A stretch of 43,840 nucleotides of DNA from Bacteroidales bacterium (lineage in GTDB: Bacteria; Bacteroidota; Bacteroidia; Bacteroidales; P3). The translations under genes and the position numbers were made by a program. The notes under the pieces are model-generated. The model did not search any database. It was not told the DNA's origin and saw nothing but the letters and a program-made list of their open reading frames with translations. The stretch lies in NCBI GenBank assembly GCA_017958525.1, contig JAGDCN010000073.1, forward strand, positions 1 through 43,840, written 5' to 3'. Shown piece after piece: positions 1 to 9,803 of this stretch (within the stretch, counting starts at the first letter, position 1; every line of letters begins with the position of its first letter).

Positions 1-1920
<1,920 letters not shown>

Positions 1921-1934
1921 TTATTTATCTTGTG

Positions 1935-1965
1935 CAAAGGTAATAAAAAAACCATTATTCACCAA
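1935..1965 (-). promoter_or_regulatory. Bacteroidales-type promoter for the GH97 gene
   Basis: On the minus strand a -7 box TACCTTTG (1935-1942, fits TAnnTTTG) lies 19 nt from a -33 box TTGG (1962-1965). The start site would be near 1928, giving a leader of about 110 nt before ATG 1818. Confidence 0.6.
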
Positions 1966-1995
1966 CATCTTTTTTTCACAATAAAAAAATCCGTG

Positions 1996-2026
1996 TTCGA
2001 CATTTGACGAATTATTTGTATTTTTG
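1996..2026 (+). promoter_or_regulatory. Bacteroidales-type promoter for the partner-switching/alarmone operon
   Basis: A -7 box TATTTTTG (2019-2026, fits TAnnTTTG) lies 19 nt after TTCG (1996-1999), a one-mismatch -33 TTTG. The start site would be near 2033, which excludes the TTG start at 2024 for the next gene. The promoter is back to back with the GH97 promoter. Confidence 0.55.
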
Positions 2027-2113
2027 TATTTCGCATTTATAATGAACACATCTCTATTTAAGAGATATAAAACTATCAGACAACATATTAATCACACTTA
2101 TCATATTCACCCA

Positions 2114-3988
2114 ATGGCTAGAAAATCATTTTCAAAACGACTCACTTGGCATATTATAGTGATAGTTTCTGTGATATTCATAACCATGTTGTTTTTTGTG
2201 TCATGGACATCAACCCTACTGACCGAAACCGAAGCGACACGGTCGGCTCAGTATATGTTGCATGGCACCATCAGCGACATTGAGCAGCCTTTGACCGAAC
2301 TTGAGGTGCAGACCAAAACCATTGGCATACATGTATTGATGCAAATAGACAACACCGACAATCTTGACAAAATAAGCAATTCTGTTGTCTTGAGCAGCGC
2401 CTTGATTAATGGATGTTCCATAATTATCCCCGACAAAGAGGGAAAGGAAGAATACATCATTTACAACTACCGTGACGAAAACGACTCCATTGTAACCCGC
2501 AGACAGAGAAATGCCAACATGATGGAGGCGGAGTGGTTGCAAAACATTGTCAAAAAAAAATCCCCGTCATGGACTCCTCCCTACTATGCTGTACACAGAG
2601 GTGGAACAAAAGCGCCACGAGTGACCACTTATGGGCTTCCAGTGTTTGACGCCGACAGCAACGTTGTTGCCATCGTCGCCTCCGATTTATCAGTGAAATG
2701 GATTGAGGAGAAAGTGGCTTCCATAAGACCCTATCCCAACGCTCTGACCTCTATATCTTGCAGCGAGGATGTCATTTTAGGTATCGACGACAGCCTCATG
2801 CTGGCGCAAATCAAGAAAGCTTTCGCGGAAAACAAAGAGCTGCAAGAACTTGGCGACGATATGCGTCAGGGCAAAGACAGCATCCGGCGCCGCATAGGCA
2901 GAGGCCGCAACATGGCTTTTGTTGTCTACGGCCCTATCCATAACGGATGGATGATGTCGATATCATGCCTTTACCGCGATGTTATGAGACAGACCAACAT
3001 CATGAACCTATTCCTAATATTTTTAGGTTTAGTGGGCACCTCTCTGTCTTTTCTTGCTTGCCGCCGAACCATAAAGAAAATGACACGCCCCATCACCGAG
3101 CTTTCCGACGCCGCCCTCAACCTGGCCAAAGGCAATTTTGACGCCCAAATGCCCGAAATAAACAGCCAGGACGAAATGAAGGACTTGCGTGACAGTTTCG
3201 TTTACATGCAAAACTCTATTGTCGACTATATTGAAGAGCTGAAGAACACCACTCGCACCAACGAGCGTATGGAGTCGGAGCTCAACGTGGCGCGCAACAT
3301 TCAGATGGGCATGCTCCGCAGCGACTTCCCCGACCATTTGCACGCGTTTCTCTCTCCCGCCAGAGAAGTGGGCGGCGACCTCTACGATTTCTTTGTAAAC
3401 GACAAAAAACTATACTTTTCCATTGGCGATGTCTCCGGCAAAGGGGTACCCGCATCGCTGATGATGGCCATAACCCGTGCGGCGCTTCGCTTTGTAGCCA
3501 GTCTTAACATACCCATGGATAAAACACTTGAACGCATCAACAGAAGTGTCACCGACAGCAACAGCAATAACATGTTTGTCACACTTTTCGTTGGTCGTAT
3601 CGACCTTGAGACGGGTCACATGGAATTCTGCAACGCCGGCCACAACCCTATCATTATCATCCCTCCTGACGGAAAGCCATACTTCCTCCACGCAAAAGCC
3701 AATATTGCTGTTGGACTCTTCGAAGACTTTGTTTTCCAAGATGAAAGCATAGATCTTGTACCAGGCACCCGTATCGTCGCCTACACCGACGGAGTAACCG
3801 AAGCCGAAAAAGAGGACAAAACACTCTTCGGCAACGAAAGACTACTCGCTTGGGCCGACGATCCCAGGACAAAAAATACTGAGACATCCGACAAAGATGT
3901 TGTAGAGTCACTCTATTCCGCCGTCAAAACATTCACAAACGGCAACACACAGAATGATGATATCACTATACTAAGCCTAACAATATAA
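2114..3988 (+). CDS. Membrane sensor SpoIIE/RsbU-type PP2C phosphatase (Cache-like, HAMP, PP2C)
   Basis: Predicted inner-membrane receptor that dephosphorylates the STAS antagonist made two genes downstream. From ATG 2114 (624 aa): TM1 about residues 12-31, a periplasmic region of about 260 residues with a Cache-like stretch (TTYGLPVFDADSN..VASDLS), TM2 about 296-316, a HAMP domain (TRPITELSDAALNLAKG), a short coiled coil, and a SpoIIE phosphatase domain with metal-binding Asp motifs GGDLYDFF, DVSGKGVPASL, YTDGVTEAEK and NDDITIL. All key acidic residues are present, so it should be active. The frame is open upstream (TTG 2024, ATG 2042). I chose ATG 2114 because MARKSFSKRL directly precedes TM1 and the upstream stretch is AT-rich; ATG 2042 is also possible. 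First gene of a five-gene operon (20-nt gap to the next). Confidence 0.9.
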   Translation: MARKSFSKRLTWHIIVIVSVIFITMLFFVSWTSTLLTETEATRSAQYMLHGTISDIEQPLTELEVQTKTIGIHVLMQIDNTDNLDKISNSVVLSSALINGCSIIIPDKEGKEEYIIYNYRDENDSIVTRRQRNANMMEAEWLQNIVKKKSPSWTPPYYAVHRGGTKAPRVTTYGLPVFDADSNVVAIVASDLSVKWIEEKVASIRPYPNALTSISCSEDVILGIDDSLMLAQIKKAFAENKELQELGDDMRQGKDSIRRRIGRGRNMAFVVYGPIHNGWMMSISCLYRDVMRQTNIMNLFLIFLGLVGTSLSFLACRRTIKKMTRPITELSDAALNLAKGNFDAQMPEINSQDEMKDLRDSFVYMQNSIVDYIEELKNTTRTNERMESELNVARNIQMGMLRSDFPDHLHAFLSPAREVGGDLYDFFVNDKKLYFSIGDVSGKGVPASLMMAITRAALRFVASLNIPMDKTLERINRSVTDSNSNNMFVTLFVGRIDLETGHMEFCNAGHNPIIIIPPDGKPYFLHAKANIAVGLFEDFVFQDESIDLVPGTRIVAYTDGVTEAEKEDKTLFGNERLLAWADDPRTKNTETSDKDVVESLYSAVKTFTNGNTQNDDITILSLTI

Positions 3989-4008
3989 AATCGAAATATC
4001 GATCCCTG

Positions 4009-4416
4009 ATGACAAAAAAACGCTTCAACCCAATAAAAGACAAAAGCAGCGAAATCATTGAGTTTCTTATGTCTTCACCCGACATTCCCGATGACGACGC
4101 ATTGCAATTCAAGCTGCGCCTGTCGATAGAAGAAGCCGTCGACAACGTGGTGCGTTACGCATACGATGGCGGCATTGGATGGCTTGAGGTGGGTACGAAT
4201 ATAGATGGCGCAAATCCCGTACTCACTATCGAGCTGCGCGATGCCGGCATAAAATTCAATCCCCTGGATCATGAAGACCCCGATATATCGCTTAACGCCG
4301 AAGAGCGTCAAATAGGCGGCCTTGGCATCTTCCTGTGCAAGAAAATGATGGACAGCATATCCTATCGCTATGAAGACGGCAACAACGTGCTGACAATGAC
4401 AAAAAAACTCAACTGA
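4009..4416 (+). CDS. RsbW/SpoIIAB-like serine kinase (HATPase_c_2)
   Basis: 135-aa cytoplasmic GHKL-fold protein of the anti-sigma kinase family, which phosphorylates a serine on its STAS antagonist and sequesters a partner when the antagonist is phosphorylated. Visible motifs: N box SIEEAVDNVVRYAY (E42, N46), G1-type DAGIKFNP, and G2-type GGLGIFLCKKMMD. Length is normal for a stand-alone RsbW-type kinase, with no extra domain. It lies 20 nt after the phosphatase and 19 nt before the STAS gene. Bacteroidota lack sigma-B, so the real partner of this switch is unknown; the downstream alarmone enzymes are candidates by position only. Confidence 0.9.
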   Translation: MTKKRFNPIKDKSSEIIEFLMSSPDIPDDDALQFKLRLSIEEAVDNVVRYAYDGGIGWLEVGTNIDGANPVLTIELRDAGIKFNPLDHEDPDISLNAEERQIGGLGIFLCKKMMDSISYRYEDGNNVLTMTKKLN

Positions 4417-4435
4417 TTAACACATCTCTACAAAT

Positions 4436-4738
4436 ATGGAAGTCACTATCAACAAACAAGACAACAAAACCCTGGTCTCTTTAAACGGCCGCATTGACAC
4501 CTCCAATGTTGAGAAATTCCAACATGATATAGAGCCACTGATGCAAGGTGACAATCCCGACATAGTTCTCGACTGCAGCAATCTGACCTACACCTCATCA
4601 CAAGGTTTAAGGATGTTCCTGATGTTGCAAAAGAGCGTCTTGGCCCGCAGCGGCAAAATGGTTATGACCAACATGAGACCTCAAGTCAAAGAGGTTTTCG
4701 ACATCACCGGTTTCTCCAACATCATCACAATACTGTAG
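4436..4738 (+). CDS. STAS-domain anti-anti-sigma factor (RsbV/SpoIIAA-like)
   Basis: 100-aa single STAS domain. The phospho-loop reads LDCSNLTYTSSQGLRMF; aligned with the MDSSGLG loop of SpoIIAA, Ser55 is the predicted phospho-acceptor, while the Asp normally preceding it is Ser54 here. In the family, the unphosphorylated protein binds the RsbW-like kinase and releases its captive partner; the PP2C phosphatase restores the unphosphorylated state. The gene is only 4 nt upstream of the RelA-like gene, so tight co-translation with the alarmone synthetase is likely. Confidence 0.9.
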   Translation: MEVTINKQDNKTLVSLNGRIDTSNVEKFQHDIEPLMQGDNPDIVLDCSNLTYTSSQGLRMFLMLQKSVLARSGKMVMTNMRPQVKEVFDITGFSNIITIL

Positions 4739-4742
4739 AACC

Positions 4743-5822
4743 ATGAAACTCGACATGCATTGCGAAATGATACTCGACCAGTATCGCGAGAGAATACCGC
4801 TATTTGAACGCATAAAGGATGTTGTCATTAATACGCTCAAACAAAAGCTGAGCGAAAACAACCTCTTTGTCAATGGCCTGGAAGGCCGTATTAAGACCGA
4901 GGCAAGCCTGACCGGCAAACTTGAGCTGAAAGGTTATAAATACCGCACCATCGATGATATCACCGACATCGTCGGCGTTCGTATCATCACCTACTTCTGC
5001 GACGAGGTTGACATCATCTCCGCAATTGTCGAGAAAACATTTGAAATTGACTGGGAAAACTCGGTGGACAAGCGTAAAATGCTTGAGATAGACCGCTTTG
5101 GCTATATGTCGCTCCACTACATTTGCCGCATCCCCGCCTCTCTCTACAACGACCCTGAAATGCCCATGCTGAACCAGGTTCGCTTCGAGCTGCAAATGCG
5201 CAGCATACTGCAGCATGTATGGGCCAATATGCAGCACGACATTGGATATAAGAGCACTGTGGAAATCCCTGTCGAGCACCAACGCAGCCTCAACCGGCTG
5301 GCAGGCATTTTGGAACTCGCCGACGAGCAGTTCAGCATTATCCGCAAAGAAATCAACGATTATCGCCGTAATGTGCAGTCGATGGTAGCCAGCGGGAACT
5401 TCGATGAGGTACCTCTCAACGGCGACACTTTCCGCAGCTATTGCAATCTGAAACCATTCAAACACCTTGCCTACAAAATCACCACCATCAACCAGGCCGA
5501 GATGTATGAAGACAGTCTTATGCCTTATTACAACGTACTGGTTCATATGGGCATGAAAACCATTGGAGATATAGAGCGCATGCGTATCGAAAGCAGCGAC
5601 AGCGCCTATCAGCTCGCCCTGCTACAATTAGCCGGCACCGGCCTTGACATTGTGGCATACTCTGTAACCCTTCAGAATCTATGCATAGTGCACATCCTGA
5701 AAATGGGCTTCGGTGAAGCAGGACTGACACGCATGTTCGCCTCTCTCTATGGCGAAAACGACTATAACGCCCAACGCGCATCACGTATTTTCAAACAAGC
5801 ACAAAAAATCAATATAATATGA
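4743..5822 (+). CDS. RelA/SpoT-type alarmone synthetase with an unassigned C-terminal region
   Basis: 359-aa protein with a (p)ppGpp synthetase domain at about residues 45-185 and no linked HD, TGS or ACT domain visible. Synthetase signatures are intact: R49-x-K51-xxx-S55 (the ATP-binding RxKxxxS motif), D75 in DIVGVRIIT, Y121 in GYMSLH, and E149 in ELQMRSILQHVWANMQHD. Activity (pyrophosphate transfer from ATP to GDP or GTP) is therefore plausible but inferred. Residues about 225-359 match no domain I recognise; they are mostly helical-looking and could be a regulatory or partner-binding region. Longer than typical small alarmone synthetases (about 200-250 aa). It starts 4 nt after the STAS stop and ends in an ATGA overlap with the hydrolase gene. 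Confidence 0.85.
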   Translation: MKLDMHCEMILDQYRERIPLFERIKDVVINTLKQKLSENNLFVNGLEGRIKTEASLTGKLELKGYKYRTIDDITDIVGVRIITYFCDEVDIISAIVEKTFEIDWENSVDKRKMLEIDRFGYMSLHYICRIPASLYNDPEMPMLNQVRFELQMRSILQHVWANMQHDIGYKSTVEIPVEHQRSLNRLAGILELADEQFSIIRKEINDYRRNVQSMVASGNFDEVPLNGDTFRSYCNLKPFKHLAYKITTINQAEMYEDSLMPYYNVLVHMGMKTIGDIERMRIESSDSAYQLALLQLAGTGLDIVAYSVTLQNLCIVHILKMGFGEAGLTRMFASLYGENDYNAQRASRIFKQAQKINII

Positions 5823-6385
5823 ATCTACCCCTTGAAACCCAATTCTTTGACCGTGCAGCCATGTTTGCCATCAAAGCACATACCGGCACAGAACGACGCG
5901 GCAAAGCAACCCCTTACATAATCCATCCTATGGAAGCCGCCTCTATTGTCGCCACAATCACCAACGACCAAGAGATGCTGGCAGCCGCTGTGCTGCACGA
6001 CACTTTAGAGGACACCGATACAACCGAGGAACAGCTACGCAGTGAATTCGGCGACCGTGTCTTAAGACTGGTAAAAACCGACACCTCTCAGGCGCCTAAA
6101 GGGATCCCTTGGCGTGAAAAACGACAATTGCAAATCGACACCATCGCCGCATCACCCCGCGACGGCAAGATTGTGGCCATAGGCGACAAACTGTCGAACA
6201 TTCGAACCATTGCCAACGACTACGGCGTTATCGGCGACGAAGTATGGAATCGATTCCACGCCCCCAACGGCAAAGAAGATATTGGATGGTACTACCGTGG
6301 GCTGGCCAAAGCGTTGCAAGAGATTTCCGACACCTTACCCTACAAAGAATTCGTGAGCCTAATAGACAAAACATTCTCCAATTAG
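5819..6385 (+). CDS. Small HD-domain alarmone hydrolase (MESH1/SpoT-hydrolase-like)
   Basis: 188-aa single-domain HD protein. Predicted manganese ligands are H36 (ATPYIIHP), H60 and D61 (VLHDTLEDT) and D123 (IGDKLSN), with E64/D65 as the catalytic pair; spacing closely matches human MESH1 (H35, H61, D62, D122, as I recall). The RGKATPYIIHP segment is typical of (p)ppGpp 3'-pyrophosphohydrolases. It overlaps the synthetase gene by 4 nt (ATGA), so the two are translationally coupled as a split version of a bifunctional Rel/SpoT. MESH1-type enzymes can also act on NADPH, so the substrate is not certain. It ends the compact operon; the next gene is 55 nt away. Confidence 0.87.
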   Translation: MNLPLETQFFDRAAMFAIKAHTGTERRGKATPYIIHPMEAASIVATITNDQEMLAAAVLHDTLEDTDTTEEQLRSEFGDRVLRLVKTDTSQAPKGIPWREKRQLQIDTIAASPRDGKIVAIGDKLSNIRTIANDYGVIGDEVWNRFHAPNGKEDIGWYYRGLAKALQEISDTLPYKEFVSLIDKTFSN

Positions 6386-6440
6386 CGCCACCTCACCTTT
6401 CTCATCCAACAGACAACCCTCTGAATACAAAAAAAAATCA

Positions 6441-7601
6441 ATGAAAAGAAACATTGTCGTCCTCATATTACTTCTCTCCTTTATACCAGCGGTGAGAGCA
6501 CAGCACAAGGTCTTTCCTCCATCGCTGTCCGACTCGGCTTTCGCCAGCATACTCACCTGTGGCCCCGGTCAGGATTTCTACGAGTCTTTCGGTCACACAG
6601 CCCTTCGCATTTGCGACAGCAACCGCAATTTCGATGTCGTATTCAACTATGGCACCTTCAATTTCGGACAGCCGAACTTTTACCTGATGTTCGCCCTGGG
6701 ACAACTGGACTATTATCTTGCCGTGCAGTCATACAACAGTTTCCTGGATGATTACATATTCGAGGGCCGCGCAGTTATGCAGCAACGGTTGCTGCTTTCA
6801 AAACATGAGCTCGACACCCTTTATCAGATGCTGCTGGTAAACATGCGTCCCGAAAACAAAAACTACAAATATGACTTCTTCCGTGACAACTGCGCGACTC
6901 GTGTCGTAGACATGGTGGCAGCCTCGCTCGAAGAACGGCAGCTTATGAACGACACCCTTGTTGTTCCAAAGGCGACCTATCGTGACATGATTCACACCTA
7001 TACCGACACAGCGTTACTATGGTGGCGTCTCGGCATTGACTTGATTCTTGGAGCCCGCTGCGACCAAAGTATGACAGGAAGACAGAACATGTATATGCCT
7101 ATTGAGCTAATGTGCCAACTCGACACCTCTTTACTATCCACGGGTAAGAGACTGACTGAAAAGCCAAGCCAGCTACTTGAGGAAGAAAAAGAGCCACCCA
7201 GCAAGAGCTTTTCTCCCACCCTGGCCTTCTGGCTCATCTTCCTGGCTGTGCTCGCCATCACCATGATCGCACTGCATCGCCATAAGAACCTTCCCTGGCT
7301 CGACGCTCTGTTTTTCTTAGCCCCGGTCCTGATATCCATTCTAATCATATTCCTGTGGTTTGGCAGCGACCACTGGTGCACCAAATGGAATCTTAACATT
7401 CTCTGGGCCTCACCCATTTTCCTGTGGCCATTGTTAAGGCTACGAAAATCCACTCCAGCCTCAAACATTGTCCCTCTGATATTCATGCTCATCTTCCTCG
7501 TTATCTGGCCTCTGCTGCCACAGAGTTTCAACCCGGCTGTACTACCCATAGTACTGACCCTTATCGTCCGTCTGCTACATAGAATGTCATACAGCAGATA
7601 A
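6441..7601 (+). CDS. DUF4105 (Lnb N-terminal-like periplasmic domain) membrane protein
   Basis: 386 aa. An N-terminal signal sequence (MKRNIVVLILLLSF..VRAQ) precedes a DUF4105 domain with the recognisable run CGPGQDFYESFGHTALRI, then NYGTFNF, ALGQLDYYLAVQ, and YDFFRDNCATR with the conserved Asn-Cys. About four to five hydrophobic segments fill residues 255-386, so the domain is probably periplasmic and anchored by a C-terminal membrane bundle. The function of the family is not established as far as I know; the His/Cys pattern resembles NlpC/P60-like or acyltransferase folds, which is speculation. It lies 55 nt after the hydrolase gene on the same strand and may be transcribed with it. Confidence 0.8.
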   Translation: MKRNIVVLILLLSFIPAVRAQHKVFPPSLSDSAFASILTCGPGQDFYESFGHTALRICDSNRNFDVVFNYGTFNFGQPNFYLMFALGQLDYYLAVQSYNSFLDDYIFEGRAVMQQRLLLSKHELDTLYQMLLVNMRPENKNYKYDFFRDNCATRVVDMVAASLEERQLMNDTLVVPKATYRDMIHTYTDTALLWWRLGIDLILGARCDQSMTGRQNMYMPIELMCQLDTSLLSTGKRLTEKPSQLLEEEKEPPSKSFSPTLAFWLIFLAVLAITMIALHRHKNLPWLDALFFLAPVLISILIIFLWFGSDHWCTKWNLNILWASPIFLWPLLRLRKSTPASNIVPLIFMLIFLVIWPLLPQSFNPAVLPIVLTLIVRLLHRMSYSR

Positions 7602-7610
7602 CAGCATGTA

Positions 7611-7811
7611 AGATCCCGGCAATAATCCAAGATACATCTTTAAACTTTAAACGTTAAACTATAAACTTTATAAATAAAGATCCCGGCTATAATCTGAGAG
7701 ACATCTTTAAACTTTAAACGTTAAACTATAAACTTTATAAATAAAGATCCCGGCAATAATCCAAGATACATCTTTAAACTTTAAACGTTAAACGATAAAC
7801 TTTATATAAAT
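7611..7811. repeat. Three tandem 67-bp repeats ending at the next gene's start codon
   Basis: Copies start at 7611, 7678 and 7745 (exact 67-nt period) with only a few differences between them. The last base of copy 3 touches ATG 7812. Each begins AGATCCCGGC and contains a second-level 7-nt periodicity (TTTAAAC, TTTAAAC, GTTAAAC, TATAAAC). No TAnnTTTG promoter box is seen in the unit. It fills the whole gap between the DUF4105 gene and the transglutaminase gene. Confidence 0.92.
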
Positions 7812-9764
7812 ATGTCACATAAATTATCACTGCTCTTTTTAGCGATGACAGTTATGATGTCGGCCATTGCGCAAAACGCCGACAATGTCACCGAACCACA
7901 AAAATACAAAGGATGCCAGACACTCACCGAATTCGACTCCACAACCGTCTTCATGGAAGAGTCGGGTCTCAGCTTGGTATATGGCCACAAACGCATCCAC
8001 ATGCTCGACTATGCTGGCTGCAGCGCCAACAGTGTCGTCAAGATGGACTATGACCCGCTTTCAGCATATGTGGAGATTCAGAAGGTATTAGTACATCGCT
8101 ACTATAGCGGCAAAACCGATACCATAGTCGCGAACGGTAAAGGCACCGTATACGACTATATCGCTCCGGCAAGACTCATTTATTGGGGCGCTTCGCAGAA
8201 GATGGTAGAGGTAGGCCACCTCGACCCACGTGACATATTGGAGATATGGACATTCCGCAAAGGATTCACCTATGCCCTCCTCGCCGATGATGACAGCCGC
8301 TACATTCCACCCATGCGCGGACACTTCTATGACATCGTCCCCTTCTGGAGCGACCAACCGATACAAGATAAAGTTTATAGCGCCAATGTGCTGACATCAA
8401 AGAAACTACGTTTCAGCTTTTACAATGATATGAGTGGTGTCAGCATGGATTCCACCATACAAGGCGACCGCACCATATTCATATTCCGCCGCCACGACAT
8501 TATGCCTCTCAAGCACGAGCCGGCAGCCCTGGCCGACAACGATATGCAATGCAAACTTCTGTTGAGCACAGCGCCCAACTGGGAGTCCAAATCCATGTGG
8601 TTCTATGGAGTCAACGAAAGCTATGGCAGTTTCAAAAGCACACCTGAAGTCTCCGCCAAAGTGCGTGAGCTTCTGAAAAACGCCAAAAACGAGCTCGACA
8701 GCATCAGCATTCTTACCCATTGGGTCGCCGACAACATACGCTATTGCGGCATTTCCATGGGCGAGGGCGAGGGTTATACTCTGCACAATGCCAAGATGAA
8801 TTTCACCGACCGTTGCGGAGTTTGCAAGGACAAAGCCGGCATGCTTGTCACCATGCTGCGTGCCGCAGGCTTCAAAAGCTATGCCGCTATGACAATGGCT
8901 CACGAGCGTATCGACCGTATACCCGCCGACCAATTCAACCATAGCGTCTGTGTGGTACAACGCCGCAACGGCATGTACCAGTTGCTCGATCCGACATGGG
9001 TTCCCGGCGTCCGCGAGCTTTGGAGCAGCGCCGAACAGCAGCAAGGATACTTGATGGGGCTGCCTAATGGCGCCGACTTGATGGAAACGCCAACCTCACC
9101 AGCCGAGAACCATTACCTACGCATTATCGGCGACACCAAAATCGCCAAGGACGGCACCCTTACCGGCACAATAACCATTTCCGCCGAAGGTCAGAGCGAC
9201 GCCGCAGTGCGCGGGGTTTTCAAAGCTCGCCAAAGCGAGTGGCGACGCAATCTGGAACTCGAGCTGCTCCGCATAGCGCCCAATGCCAACATCAAAAAAA
9301 TAAACTATACCGACGAAGACCACTACCTTGACCAACCCGTAAGAATAACATACACCTTCGCCATTCCAAACTATGCCATCGTCAACGACGACGACATCAT
9401 CTTCATTCCTCTCACGGCTCGCAACCTCTACAGCCGCGCCATGGGTCATCTGAATTTCGACACAACAGCGACCCATCGCTCACAGCCCTTCTCCGATCGT
9501 TGCTCACGCCTGGTAGAGATCCGTGAGACAATAACTCTTCCAGCAGAATACAAGACAATGACCTACAACCAACAGATTGAAGGTGTAGCCTCGCCCGCCG
9601 TCAACTATGGCTGCGGCTTCCAGCTGGAGGGAAACAAACTTATCTTTGGTGAGAACGCCATGTACAACAAACGAGTATACGATGCCGCCGACTGGCCGGC
9701 ATATCGTCAGGCGGTGCGCAACCAGAAAGTCGTCGCATCAACTCCAGTACTTTTAAAGAAATAG
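7812..9764 (+). CDS. Secreted DUF3857 and transglutaminase-like protein, catalytic triad intact
   Basis: 650 aa with a signal peptide (MSHKLSLLFLAMTVMMSAIAQ). An N-terminal DUF3857 beta-rich domain is followed by a transglutaminase/protease-like core at about residues 295-400. The triad is C338 (RCGVCKDKAGML), H377 (QFNHSVCVV) and D393 (YQLLDPTWVPG). A C-terminal beta-rich domain covers about 430-640 (DUF2569/DUF3858-like position). Family members are periplasmic in Bacteroidota; substrates are unknown. Translation begins directly after the third 67-bp repeat, so copy number could alter its leader. It is followed 39 nt later by a degenerate paralog, which suggests a paired function. Confidence 0.85.
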   Translation: MSHKLSLLFLAMTVMMSAIAQNADNVTEPQKYKGCQTLTEFDSTTVFMEESGLSLVYGHKRIHMLDYAGCSANSVVKMDYDPLSAYVEIQKVLVHRYYSGKTDTIVANGKGTVYDYIAPARLIYWGASQKMVEVGHLDPRDILEIWTFRKGFTYALLADDDSRYIPPMRGHFYDIVPFWSDQPIQDKVYSANVLTSKKLRFSFYNDMSGVSMDSTIQGDRTIFIFRRHDIMPLKHEPAALADNDMQCKLLLSTAPNWESKSMWFYGVNESYGSFKSTPEVSAKVRELLKNAKNELDSISILTHWVADNIRYCGISMGEGEGYTLHNAKMNFTDRCGVCKDKAGMLVTMLRAAGFKSYAAMTMAHERIDRIPADQFNHSVCVVQRRNGMYQLLDPTWVPGVRELWSSAEQQQGYLMGLPNGADLMETPTSPAENHYLRIIGDTKIAKDGTLTGTITISAEGQSDAAVRGVFKARQSEWRRNLELELLRIAPNANIKKINYTDEDHYLDQPVRITYTFAIPNYAIVNDDDIIFIPLTARNLYSRAMGHLNFDTTATHRSQPFSDRCSRLVEIRETITLPAEYKTMTYNQQIEGVASPAVNYGCGFQLEGNKLIFGENAMYNKRVYDAADWPAYRQAVRNQKVVASTPVLLKK

Positions 9765-9803
9765 ATTAATCAATTCTTCATCAATATATAATCTTCCTCA
9801 GCA

